From: Chryseobacterium sp. CY350
GTDB lineage: Bacteria > Bacteroidota > Bacteroidia > Flavobacteriales > Weeksellaceae
NCBI RefSeq assembly: GCF_027945075.1
Contig: NZ_CP116034.1
Span: 1,364,001-1,428,000, forward strand
Direction of reading: 5' to 3'
Length of the DNA: 64,000 nucleotides
Part shown: positions 26,367 through 35,141 of the stretch, one piece after another
How the letters are laid out: each line of letters starts with the position of its first letter
Numbering within the stretch: position 1 is the first letter of the stretch
The notes under the pieces: generated by a model
What the model was told of the DNA's origin: nothing
Seen by the model: the letters and a program-made list of their open reading frames with translations, nothing else
The model's database searches: none
Program-made: the position numbers and the translations under genes

Positions 26367-27530
26367 TTACCTTTTCAAATAAAAATTTTCCAGTTTTTGC
26401 AAACCTTGAATTAAAATTTCTCGCGGACAGGCGATATTAATTCGCAAAAACCCCTCACCTGCTCTGCCATACATTGTTCCGGAATTAACCCAAAGCTTTT
26501 CCTCGATTAACAATAATTTTGAAATTTCGTCAGATTCCTGACTAAGAAAACTAACATCAAGCCACACAAGATAGGTAGCCTGGAGTGGAATAACTTTGAT
26601 TTCAGGTAAATATTCAGCACAAAATTTTAAGAGAAACTGATAATTTTCCCAAAGATATAATTTCAGCTCATCAAGCCAGTTTCTTCCTTTGGTATAAGCA
26701 GCAATCAACGCGTCAGCAGCCATCGGATTTGGATATATGGTTTCCTGAAATTCTAAAGTTTTATAGATTTGATTTAAAATATTTTTATCCTGTGATATAA
26801 TGTATGAAATCGACAAACCCGACAAATTAAAAGTCTTGCAAGGCGAGCCACAAGTGATGGAAACAAGATGATAATCAGCAGCAATCGAAGCGAAAGGAAT
26901 ATGTTGATGATTTTCGAAAACCAGATCAGCGTGAATCTCATCCGACACGACGATAACTTGATGTTCGGAACAAATTTCAGCGATTTTTTCAAGTTCAGAT
27001 CGAGTCCAGACTCTTCCGACAGGATTGTGAGGATTGCTGATTAACAGCATTTTGGTCTTAGAATCGGAAGCTTTGATTTCCAAATCGTCAAAATCTATCT
27101 CATAATTTCCGTTTTTGTAAATAAGATTATTTTCAATAAGATTGCAGCTACAGCTTTCAATAATCGTGAAAAAATGATTATAAACAGGAGTTTGCAAAAT
27201 TATATTTTCTCCTGGTTTTAAAAAAGTCCGTACGATTGCCGAGAGAGAAAGAATCATTCCCGGAACCGGCAACAAACAATCTTTTTGGATGGTGAACTGA
27301 TGATAATCTTGCCACCAATCAATAATTGACTGATGGAAATTTTCCGGAATATTACCATAACCAAAAACCCCGTGAGCAATTTTTTCAGAAAGTGTTTCTA
27401 TAATTTCCGGAGCGGTTTTAAAATCCATATCGGCAACCCACATTGGCAGAACTTCTGCATCTTCTGCCAGATCCCATTTTACAGAATCGGTATTTTTTCG
27501 TGATATGATTTCGTCAAAATTATACTTCAT
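26367..27530 (-). CDS. MalY/PatB-type PLP C-S lyase, likely last step of ergothioneine pathway
   Basis: 387 residues of fold-type I PLP enzyme in the MalY/PatB group: MWVADMDFKTAPEI at the start, NPHNPVGRVW, SDEIHADLVF, and the PLP lysine in SPCKTFNLSG near residue 235. The group cleaves C-S bonds of cystathionine-like substrates. It is last in an operon with egtD and egtB; its ATG follows the permease-fusion stop after one base, so co-translation is likely. I infer that it acts as the EgtE-type lyase releasing ergothioneine from the sulfoxide. An ordinary cystathionine beta-lyase is the alternative. Confidence 0.88.
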   Translation of the reverse strand: MKYNFDEIISRKNTDSVKWDLAEDAEVLPMWVADMDFKTAPEIIETLSEKIAHGVFGYGNIPENFHQSIIDWWQDYHQFTIQKDCLLPVPGMILSLSAIVRTFLKPGENIILQTPVYNHFFTIIESCSCNLIENNLIYKNGNYEIDFDDLEIKASDSKTKMLLISNPHNPVGRVWTRSELEKIAEICSEHQVIVVSDEIHADLVFENHQHIPFASIAADYHLVSITCGSPCKTFNLSGLSISYIISQDKNILNQIYKTLEFQETIYPNPMAADALIAAYTKGRNWLDELKLYLWENYQFLLKFCAEYLPEIKVIPLQATYLVWLDVSFLSQESDEISKLLLIEEKLWVNSGTMYGRAGEGFLRINIACPREILIQGLQKLENFYLKR

Positions 27531-27531
27531 T

Positions 27532-29097
27532 TTACTTGGAGTCAAGATATTTTTTCAGGTCAGAAATTGTTTTTATTTTCAGTTCTGCCGCTTGTTTTTC
27601 TCGCATCATTAGCGCATAAGAATTATTAAAACCGAGCGGTTTTAACCATCGGATTCCGTATTGTTTCTGAAATTCATCATCAACATAATTATACGTACTT
27701 TCAGCGCTTTTTGTAACCTTCATGACTTTTTTTTCGTCAGGTTTTAATAGAACTAAAAGTCCTGTTCCTGTATATTCGGGATAAAAATCGATAGCGTCAT
27801 TCATCAAAGCATCAAAGCATATTTTCGTTCCGCCCAATCCTGTTTTTGTTTCTACCTGATAATTAGTGTAGCCTTCGATCAACATTTTATAAATCTCTGC
27901 GAGAATGTATTGCTCACCAAAAATCTTAGAACCAATTCGAACCGTACCTGAATTTCCGTTATTTGAAATTTTATATAATTTATTTTTAATTAAAAAATCT
28001 TTCGCGATTTTTTCAGGTGTTTGATTGAGATAATCTGAACGGTAATTTAAATCTGTCATTATCGAATCATTAAATTTTCCTGCTAACAAATTCAGCGTTT
28101 TTTCAAGCTCGGGAAATTTTTGCAAAATCTTTATTTTAATGATTGGCGCAGCAAAATAAGGAGGAAAAATCTTCTTGTCATCTTCCAATACATACAAATC
28201 AAAAGCCTTGATTCTACCGTCTGTAGAATATCCGCTGATTAAATCCAATTCGCCTTCATAAGCCGCTTTGTACATTACCGCATCATTCACAACTTTCGGA
28301 TTTACATTTAAATTATAAACAGATCGCAAACCGAGATCACCGTCTTGCCGTCCCATAAATTCGGGCGTAAAACCAGCTTTAAGTTTAGTATCTGATTTAG
28401 TATTAAACCAATAAACTGCACTAATAATTACTAAAATTGCCGGAAAAACATACCAGAATTTTCGAAGATCGTGATAATTTATTTTTTGAAAAACAGCAAT
28501 GAGCTTATCCAACAAAACTGCCAAAAGTGCCGCGGGAATTGCTCCGGCGAGAATCATATTGGTGTTGTTGAGTGAAATTCCACCAAAAATAAATTCGCCC
28601 AAACCGCCTGCTGCAACAAACGAAGCTAAAGTCGCGACACCAACATTAATTACAGCTGCAGTTCTGATTCCTGCAATGATGACAGGCATCGCCAGCGGAA
28701 GTTCCACTTTATAAAGCAGCTGTTTGCGGCTCATTCCCATTGCTTTCGCTGATTCTATAACGGCCTGGTTTACACCTGTAATTCCTGTATACGTATTTCT
28801 GATAATCGGTAAAAGTGCGTAAATTAACAAAGCGACAATCGCAGGAGTGGCACCAATTCCAAAAGCGGGAATCATAAATCCCAACAATGCAATGCTCGGA
28901 ATGGTCTGTAAAATTCCTGCAACACCCAAAACCGAACCTGCTAACTTTCTTTTTCTGGCGATGAAAATTCCCAGAGGTAAACCGACGATAATTGCCAATA
29001 GCAAAGACAAAAACGTGAGTCCCAAATGCTGTGTAATCTGAGTTAATAATTTTTCGTGCTGTTCTGAAACAAACTGCCAAAGACTCTGCTGTGTCAT
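27532..29097 (-). CDS. ABC permease fused to substrate-binding domain (EgtU/OpuC-like)
   Basis: 521 residues. Residues ~1-210 form the OpuC-type permease with several membrane helices and the coupling motif ESAKAMGMSRKQLLYKVELP; a further helix (~215-230) leads to a periplasmic osmoprotectant-type binding domain (~240-521, with KIFGEQYILAEIYKMLIEGYTNYQVE and DFYPEYTGTG). This fused layout is shared by glycine-betaine systems and by EgtU, the binding-permease subunit of the ergothioneine importer EgtUV. The operon with egtB and egtD favours ergothioneine as substrate. It overlaps the ATPase gene by four bases (ATGA). Confidence 0.9.
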   Translation of the reverse strand: MTQQSLWQFVSEQHEKLLTQITQHLGLTFLSLLLAIIVGLPLGIFIARKRKLAGSVLGVAGILQTIPSIALLGFMIPAFGIGATPAIVALLIYALLPIIRNTYTGITGVNQAVIESAKAMGMSRKQLLYKVELPLAMPVIIAGIRTAAVINVGVATLASFVAAGGLGEFIFGGISLNNTNMILAGAIPAALLAVLLDKLIAVFQKINYHDLRKFWYVFPAILVIISAVYWFNTKSDTKLKAGFTPEFMGRQDGDLGLRSVYNLNVNPKVVNDAVMYKAAYEGELDLISGYSTDGRIKAFDLYVLEDDKKIFPPYFAAPIIKIKILQKFPELEKTLNLLAGKFNDSIMTDLNYRSDYLNQTPEKIAKDFLIKNKLYKISNNGNSGTVRIGSKIFGEQYILAEIYKMLIEGYTNYQVETKTGLGGTKICFDALMNDAIDFYPEYTGTGLLVLLKPDEKKVMKVTKSAESTYNYVDDEFQKQYGIRWLKPLGFNNSYALMMREKQAAELKIKTISDLKKYLDSK

Positions 29098-30002
29098 ACA
29101 ATTTGTAGTTTTCGGTAATCATTGAACGCTTTCATTATCTTTTCATAATGAACTGTATTTTGCGGGTCAGAGCTTAATTTTTGTAAAATATTCCAAATAT
29201 TAGAATCTTCAGTAAAGTCGTTTTGAAAATCAGAAAGGAAAGGAATTACATCTCTTAAGACAGTAACCTTATATTCCAACAACAATCGGTTTGCAGCAAA
29301 AAAGTCTTTAACGAAAGCATTTTTTGGATGATAAAGCATTTCTTTTGGAGTTCCGGTCTGGACGATTTTTCCTTTGTCCATCAAGCAAATTCTGTGTCCC
29401 AATTCAAAAGCTTCCTGAACATCGTGTGTAACCAGAATGATCGTTTTATTTTTTAATTCCTCCAAAGATTTGAATTCCGAATGAATATCGGCTTTCGTAA
29501 TATTATCCAAAGCTCCGAAAGGTTCATCCATCAGTAAAATTGGAGAATCAGCAATCAAAGCTCTGGCAATCCCGACTCTTTGCTGTTGACCGCCGCTTAA
29601 TTCATTTGGAAAACGGGACAGAATATCGATTGAAAGATTGAGTTTATTTAAAAGTTCCTTTGTTCGGTCATCTATTTTTTTTTGATTCCATTTGAGAAGT
29701 TTGGGAACAGTTGCGATATTTTCTTTAATGGTATAATGCGGGAAAAGTCCGGAATTCTGCATTACGAAACCGATTCCCATTCTCAGATTTTCGACTTTTT
29801 GTTCACGAATGTTTTTCCCATTAATTAAAATATTCCCGGAATCGGATTCTATCAGTCGATTGATCATTTTCAAGGTCGTTGTTTTTCCGCAACCGCTTGT
29901 GCCCAAAAGCACTAAAATTTCCTTATCATTTGCCTGAAAGGAAATATCATCGACCGCCGGTCTTCCGTCAAAATATTTAGAAACCGATTCAACTTTTATC
30001 AT
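29094..30002 (-). CDS. ABC transporter ATPase (EgtV/OpuCA-like)
   Basis: 302 residues. Walker A GTSGCGKTT (34-42), Q-loop Gln 81, signature LSGGQQQR (134-141), Walker B PILLMDEP (153-160) and the H-loop in LVTHDVQEAFELG: a complete OpuCA-type ATPase. The C-terminal ~60 residues lack a recognisable CBS pair, as in EgtV-like proteins, while classical OpuCA usually has CBS domains. It energises the fused permease encoded directly downstream with a four-base overlap, and follows egtB by six bases. Confidence 0.92.
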   Translation of the reverse strand: MIKVESVSKYFDGRPAVDDISFQANDKEILVLLGTSGCGKTTTLKMINRLIESDSGNILINGKNIREQKVENLRMGIGFVMQNSGLFPHYTIKENIATVPKLLKWNQKKIDDRTKELLNKLNLSIDILSRFPNELSGGQQQRVGIARALIADSPILLMDEPFGALDNITKADIHSEFKSLEELKNKTIILVTHDVQEAFELGHRICLMDKGKIVQTGTPKEMLYHPKNAFVKDFFAANRLLLEYKVTVLRDVIPFLSDFQNDFTEDSNIWNILQKLSSDPQNTVHYEKIMKAFNDYRKLQIV

Positions 30003-30008
30003 AGAAAA

Positions 30009-31181
30009 TTATTTCGCCAAACGGATTCCTGTGAATTGCCATTGCAAATTGGTCGGGAAAAAATTTCGGTAGGTATTTCTGCTGTGCCCTTTCGGAGTTG
30101 CCTCTGATGCACCACGCAAAACAGTTTGATTGACCATAAATTTCCCATTATATTCACCAACTGCACCAGCTTCTTTTTTGAAACCCGGATAAGGCAGATA
30201 GGCAGAATTCGTCCATTCCCAACGTTTTCCCCAATCGAAATGATTTGATGAAACTTCCCACTCTGCTTCCGTTGGCAAGCGCATTTCTTTCCAAGATGCA
30301 AAAGCTGAAGCTTCGAAGAAATTGATATGGCAAAGTGGTTCATCGGGATTGATTTCCCGTAAACCGTTTAAGGAATAATGCATCCATTTTCCATCGATAA
30401 AATGCCAGTATAACGGAGATTTTGTTTGATTTTGTTTTACCCAATCCCATCCTTCGGCGTGCCAATGTCTGAAATCTGAGTAGCCGTCAGCTTTCATAAA
30501 TTCCAGATATTCTCCGTTGGTTACGAGCTGACTTGAAATTTCAAAATCATTTAAATATACTTTATGTCTTCCCAATTCATTATCAAAACAAAATCCTTTT
30601 CCTTCAAAACCAATTTCATAAACACCTTCCGGAAAACTGATCATTTCAGATTGAACTTTAACCTTATTTTGCTCAGTATTTTCCTTTCTATAAACCGGAA
30701 AAAGCGGATTGTGACCCAAAATATATTTGATGTCTGTCATTAATAATTCCTGATGCTGCTGCTCGTGATTAAGACCTAATTCCATTAATGATTGAATGCT
30801 GTCATTCATCAGATTACTTTGAAAAAATTCCTGCATTTTTTCGTCAACATATTTTCTGTATTGATAAACATCAGAAACAGATGGACGGCTCAAATTTCCT
30901 CTGTCTGTACGGATTACTCTCGCACCAACCGTTTCGTAATAACTATTGAAAACGAAATTGTACTGCGCATCAAAGACCTCATAATCAGGGATATTTGGGA
31001 TAAGAATAAACGTTTCAAAAAACCAAGTTGTGTGTCCCAAATGCCATTTCGGCGGACTCACGTCAATAATTGGCTGAACAACGTAGTCTTCAATTTCTAG
31101 AGGTTCGCAAATATCTACCGAGTGCTGACGAATCTCTGTATATTTTTTGACTAAATTCTGAGTTAGTATTTCTGCTTCCAT
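30009..31181 (-). CDS. egtB: Ergothioneine biosynthesis sulfoxide synthase EgtB
   Basis: 390 residues. The DinB-like N-terminal part carries the iron ligands: PPKWHLGHTTW (H47/H50) and HEQQHQE (H139, H143) in the HxxxHxE motif. A formylglycine-generating-enzyme-like C-terminal domain follows, with LPTEAEWE, WEWTNS and RGASEATP ... RNTYRNFF. EgtB uses non-haem iron and oxygen to join trimethylhistidine (hercynine) to a thiol as a sulfoxide. The gene lies 17 bases after egtD. Whether the sulfur donor is cysteine or gamma-glutamylcysteine cannot be decided by eye. Confidence 0.93.
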   Translation of the reverse strand: MEAEILTQNLVKKYTEIRQHSVDICEPLEIEDYVVQPIIDVSPPKWHLGHTTWFFETFILIPNIPDYEVFDAQYNFVFNSYYETVGARVIRTDRGNLSRPSVSDVYQYRKYVDEKMQEFFQSNLMNDSIQSLMELGLNHEQQHQELLMTDIKYILGHNPLFPVYRKENTEQNKVKVQSEMISFPEGVYEIGFEGKGFCFDNELGRHKVYLNDFEISSQLVTNGEYLEFMKADGYSDFRHWHAEGWDWVKQNQTKSPLYWHFIDGKWMHYSLNGLREINPDEPLCHINFFEASAFASWKEMRLPTEAEWEVSSNHFDWGKRWEWTNSAYLPYPGFKKEAGAVGEYNGKFMVNQTVLRGASEATPKGHSRNTYRNFFPTNLQWQFTGIRLAK

Positions 31182-31198
31182 TGTTAACTTCTTTTAAA

Positions 31199-32188
31199 TT
31201 AAATTACCTGCCAGATTGAATCTACGTACCAGTTTTTAGAATCCTTTATTTGCCCTATAATTTTAAAACCAGATTTTTCGGCCAATTTGATGATGTCAGT
31301 TTCAGAGAATTTGTGGGAAACCTCCATGTCGATTAATTCATTTTCTTTAAATTCAACAAATTCATCAGAGATTTTTACGTTTTGATCTTTCAGGCTGACA
31401 AGATAACTTCTGCAGGCTCCACTTACAGGATCATAGGTCTGAAAATGCTGAAAATTTTTAATTTCAAAATTGGCATTCAGTTCACGATTGATACGTGTTA
31501 AAAGGTTGAGATTGAATGCGGCGGTGATTCCTGTTTGATCGTTATAAGCATTGAGAATAGTATGCGGATTTTTCTTTAGATCAAAACCAACTAAAACAAC
31601 ATCACCAGAATTGAGATTTTTTTTGAGTTCTATGCAAAAATTTTCTGCCTCATCGGTATTCATATTTCCGATATTGCTGCCTAAAAACAGAACGACCTTT
31701 TTTCTTGAGGACATTGCAGCCGCCTTATGAAGCATCTCAAAATAGTCGCCTTCCAGAGAAACTATTTCAAGCTTTGGAATTTTAACACTTAATTTTTCAT
31801 TTAAAACTGACAAAATATTTCCCGAAATATCGATAGGCATGTAGGTGAAATCTCCTCCCTGCTCGACTAAATATTGCAGCAGATAAGTAGATTTCATCGC
31901 ATCGCCGGCTCCCAACTCAATTAAATCGAAAGCTTCATTTCCTGAAGCGATAAAATCTGTAAGTTTTTCTGTTTTATTTTTAAATATATCGAGTTCGCAT
32001 TTTGTAAGATAGTATTCCGGCATTGCCATTATTTCCTGAAAAAGTCGGTCGCCGGTTTTATCGTAAAAATACTTTGAAGATAATTTCTTTGGAGTATTTT
32101 TCAGTCCTTCTAAGACATCTGCCTGAAATTTATCCGAATTGATCACATGATTTTGTGTGTGAGCATCTGTATCTAACTGTACATTCAT
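31199..32188 (-). CDS. egtD: L-histidine N-alpha-methyltransferase EgtD
   Basis: 329 residues matching EgtD along its length: LSSKYFYDKTGDRLFQEIMAMPEYYLTKCE at the start, the SAM-binding LIELGAGDAMKSTYLL, FLGSNIGNM, VGFDLKKN and the C-terminal MEVSHKFSETDII. It trimethylates histidine to hercynine with S-adenosylmethionine, the first step to ergothioneine. It is the first gene of the operon egtD-egtB-ATPase-permease/binding fusion-lyase. The 222-base divergent region with the RsbQ-like gene holds the promoter, but I could not find a convincing -7 box for this direction. Confidence 0.94.
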   Translation of the reverse strand: MNVQLDTDAHTQNHVINSDKFQADVLEGLKNTPKKLSSKYFYDKTGDRLFQEIMAMPEYYLTKCELDIFKNKTEKLTDFIASGNEAFDLIELGAGDAMKSTYLLQYLVEQGGDFTYMPIDISGNILSVLNEKLSVKIPKLEIVSLEGDYFEMLHKAAAMSSRKKVVLFLGSNIGNMNTDEAENFCIELKKNLNSGDVVLVGFDLKKNPHTILNAYNDQTGITAAFNLNLLTRINRELNANFEIKNFQHFQTYDPVSGACRSYLVSLKDQNVKISDEFVEFKENELIDMEVSHKFSETDIIKLAEKSGFKIIGQIKDSKNWYVDSIWQVI

Positions 32189-32410
32189 GGTGTATATTTT
32201 GATGTTGGTGACTGACTACTACAACTATCTTGCCGCCATAGCCATCATCGTTCCTGAATTTTGGAATTTTGATTTTCATGGTAATATAAATATACATTTA
32301 TTTTCGGAAGACCACCAAACCTTCAGCATTTCAATTTGAAAATGTGCTGATTGCGAAAATTTAATTACTAATCCACATTTATTCATTAAATTTACAGAAA
32401 CTATTGATTA

Positions 32411-33205
32411 ATGAGTGTCCTCAAGAGAAACAACGTCACAATCACAGGAAACGGAGAGAATGTTATGCTTTTCGCTCATGGTTTTGGTTGCGATCAAAAT
32501 ATGTGGCGGTACGTTTCACCTGCTTTTCAGGACAATTACACTACAGTTCTCTTTGATCATGTGGGTGCAGGAAATTCAGATCTTTCTTCCTATTCTTTCG
32601 AAAAATATGATGAGCTTGAAGGATATGCGCAGGATATTGTAGAAATTGCCAACGAACTTAATTTAAAAAATGTAGTTTTCGTAGGGCATTCCGTAAGTGC
32701 CTTGATGGGACTTATTGCCGCAAAAATAAAACCTGATCTTTTTAAAAGCTTAGTATTGGTATCTCCTTCTCCATCTTATATTAACCAAGACGATTACGTA
32801 GGCGGATTCAGCAGGTCTGAGATTGAGGAATTATTAGAATCACTCAACAAAAACCATCTTGGCTGGTCTGCAACGATGGCTCCTGTGATCATGGGAAATC
32901 CTGACAGAAAAGATCTGAATGAAGAATTAACCAACAGCTTCTGCAAAACCGATCCTGAAATAGCAAAACATTTTGCACGCACAACATTTTTATCAGACAA
33001 ACGAGATATTTTACCTGAAACTAATATTCCGGTAGCTATTTTACAATGCAGCAATGATGTGATTGCACCAGTAGAAGTAGGTAATTACATGCATCAGCAA
33101 ATCCCTGAAAGCAAACTTGTTATCATGAACGCGACAGGTCATTGCCCCAACCTGAGCGCGCCTGAAGAAACCATTGCAGCGATAAGAAATTTCTTGAATG
33201 ACTAA
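32411..33205 (+). CDS. RsbQ-like alpha/beta hydrolase
   Basis: 264 residues closely resembling Bacillus RsbQ throughout (FAHGFGCDQNMW, FDHVGAGNSDL, EGYAQDIVEI, VGHSVSALMG, FCKTDPEIAKHFA, MHQQIPESKL, GHCPN). Catalytic triad Ser94, Asp216 and His244 is present. RsbQ is a hydrolase-type receptor that activates the PAS-PP2C phosphatase RsbP in energy stress; plant KAI2 and D14 belong to the same group. Here the gene overlaps by eight bases a PAS histidine kinase, so it probably supplies that kinase with a small-molecule signal. The ligand is unknown. Confidence 0.92.
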   Translation: MSVLKRNNVTITGNGENVMLFAHGFGCDQNMWRYVSPAFQDNYTTVLFDHVGAGNSDLSSYSFEKYDELEGYAQDIVEIANELNLKNVVFVGHSVSALMGLIAAKIKPDLFKSLVLVSPSPSYINQDDYVGGFSRSEIEELLESLNKNHLGWSATMAPVIMGNPDRKDLNEELTNSFCKTDPEIAKHFARTTFLSDKRDILPETNIPVAILQCSNDVIAPVEVGNYMHQQIPESKLVIMNATGHCPNLSAPEETIAAIRNFLND

Positions 33206-34307
33206 CAGCAGTTCGCCAATACACTCTCCTGACTTTGATGATTTTTTCGAATCTTCATTATGCGGTTTTGTGATCACCGACGGAGAAGGAAAAATTGCGA
33301 AGATCAATTCCTGCGCCGCGCAATGGCTTAGTGGTTCTCCTGCTCAGTTTACAGGCAAAAGGTTCTCTGAAATACTGTCAATTGGTGGTAAAATATATTT
33401 TGAAACCCATCTTTGGCCTCTGCTTCGTATGCAAGGTCATTTTGATGAAGTTTCTATAGAACTTATTGATACCGGAAAAGGCAAGCTGCCGGTTTACATC
33501 AACGGTTACGAAAGAAAAGACGAGAATAATCAACCCATTTTTATGCGGTTTACAATTTTCAAAGCATCTGACAGACGTCTTTACGAGGAAAATCTTGAAA
33601 TTGCCAAAAAATTAGCTGAAAACAATCTTAATATAGAACAGCAGAATGCAATCATACGTGAACAGTTCATTGCTGTGCTTGGTCATGATCTTCGAAATCC
33701 GCTGGGCGGAATTATGAGTGCAGCCCAGTTGCTACAAAGATCAGAGTTGAACGAGCGCGATAAAAAACTGATGAACGTGATTCATTCCAGCTCAAAAAGA
33801 ATGTACGAGATGATTGATAATATTATGGATCTTGCACGAGGCAGACTTGGCGGTGGCATCCCGATCAACCCGAGATCTGTTGACCTTACAGAACTTCTGA
33901 ATCAGGTAAGCGATGAATTACAGGTCGCATGGCCGGAAAGAAGAATCGAGGCAAACTACAACATCAGTACCGAAGTGCAGTGTGATCCTGCAAGAATTGC
34001 GCAATTGGTTTCAAACCTTTTAGCAAATGCCATCACTCACGGCTCCGTAGAAACTCCGGTAACGATCAATGCACAAGCAAACAAAGAATTCTGGGAAGTT
34101 TCTGTAATCAATGAAGGAAAACCTATTCCGGAAGAGGTCATGAAGAATCTATTTCATCCTTTTCACCGCGAAGGCTCAAAATCTAATCACAACGGGCTTG
34201 GTCTCGGTCTGTTTATAGCTTCAGAAATAGCAAAAGCTCACAACGGAACTTTAAATGTTACTTCAGACAAAGTGAAAACTTGCTTTACATTTTCTGTCAA
34301 AAAATAA
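33198..34307 (+). CDS. PAS-domain sensor histidine kinase paired with RsbQ
   Basis: 369 residues, no membrane segment. PAS domain (~15-125) of the RsbP type (GGKIYFETHLWPLLRMQG, LPVYINGYERKD); a coiled linker; dimerisation helix with H-box LGHDLRNPLG (His163); ATPase domain with N-box NLLANAITHG and G2 box GLGLGLFIASE. The G1 motif reads VINEGKPIP, so the usual DxG aspartate is changed to Glu. No response regulator lies beside it, so the phosphate acceptor must be elsewhere, possibly one of the receiver-only proteins at 47702 or 50072 (inference). Translationally coupled to the RsbQ-like gene. Confidence 0.92.
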   Translation: MTNSSSPIHSPDFDDFFESSLCGFVITDGEGKIAKINSCAAQWLSGSPAQFTGKRFSEILSIGGKIYFETHLWPLLRMQGHFDEVSIELIDTGKGKLPVYINGYERKDENNQPIFMRFTIFKASDRRLYEENLEIAKKLAENNLNIEQQNAIIREQFIAVLGHDLRNPLGGIMSAAQLLQRSELNERDKKLMNVIHSSSKRMYEMIDNIMDLARGRLGGGIPINPRSVDLTELLNQVSDELQVAWPERRIEANYNISTEVQCDPARIAQLVSNLLANAITHGSVETPVTINAQANKEFWEVSVINEGKPIPEEVMKNLFHPFHREGSKSNHNGLGLGLFIASEIAKAHNGTLNVTSDKVKTCFTFSVKK

Positions 34308-34469
34308 TCTTATTTAATTTCAATATTGAATAAAGTATTTTTCAATCCAGATTTCATTTTTTTTGGTAAAAAATTTTTTAAAAATATCAATGTCATAAAC
34401 TAAATTTTAAAAATTAATATGACCTAACGCATATAGAACAAAAATTCTAATTGATTAGTTTTGTTCGTC

Positions 34470-34494
34470 CGTACAAAACGGAATAATTTTTTTT
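34470..34494 (+). terminator. First terminator after the RsbQ-kinase operon
   Basis: Short stem CCGT / ACGG with loop ACAAA, followed by AATAA and a T run. Confidence 0.5.
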
Positions 34495-34509
34495 CATCAT
34501 TTGTGTTTT

Positions 34510-34543
34510 AGCCTTCTCAATTTTTTGAGAGGGCTTTTTATTT
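34510..34543 (+). terminator. Second terminator after the RsbQ-kinase operon
   Basis: Eleven-base stem AGCCTTCTCAA / TTGAGAGGGCT (one G:U pair), loop TTTT, then T-rich. Confidence 0.85.
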
Positions 34544-34607
34544 AATTGAGCATAACGACAAATTTATAGTGAAAGTCAATATTTAGATTCAACCTCATAG
34601 TTTTAAA

Positions 34608-34652
34608 TATGATCTATGTCATAATTTAAGAAAAAACCTTTCGATAAATTTA
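34608..34652 (+). promoter_or_regulatory. Crp/Fnr-type promoter, site e
   Basis: Palindrome TATGATCTATGTCATA (34608-34623), centre 29.5 bp upstream of TAAATTTA (34645-34652, one mismatch to TAnnTTTG). No coding start follows closely. The first supported gene is the Crp/Fnr regulator at 35142, so this is either its distant promoter or that of a small RNA. Confidence 0.6.
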
Positions 34653-35141
34653 TTGCATTGTACCATTCTAACTGACCACCCACAATGCACAAAAAATCAA
34701 ATTATTATAAAAATCACACCTTAAAATACTGCATTACACGATGTGAAAAAATGACTTTCATGCACTTTGAGAAGTATTTCAGTAAATGATAAATATTTTA
34801 TAAAGATTGAGAACATAGAAAATCGCTTATCTATATCTTCAAACTTATTAAACCTACAGATTGATGAATTGTAGCTCGTGAAATTTAAATTTACAAAAGC
34901 ATATTAATACCAATATTATAAAAATACAGAAGCTGCACCAATTTGTAAAATTTTATATTGAAACGCAAAAGATGCATCAATGAATGGTTTGAATCATGAC
35001 GGGGAATAGTATAAACCGCAAAATAGGTCATCAATTTCAGAATCTTTTCTTTTGGCAGAGATTCATTTACCTAAAAACATAAATCGAGGGAAATCTTATT
35101 TCATTTTCCTAATAATCCTAAATAAACCAAAAACTAAATGT

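Larger units (their letters stand above)
34308..35141. other. 834-base gap with terminators and an orphan Crp-type promoter
   Basis: Contains two hairpin terminators (34470-34494, 34510-34543), a Crp-type promoter (34608-34652) and about 480 bases with no supported gene before the Crp/Fnr start at 35142. A GCATTG/CAATGC stem (34655-34688) lies right at the predicted 5' end of the transcript. A 34-codon frame at 34685 is weak. Confidence 0.45.

Noticed and set aside
34685..34789. 34-codon open frame after the orphan Crp-type promoter
   Set aside because: No signal peptide or recognisable motif; frames of this length are expected by chance.
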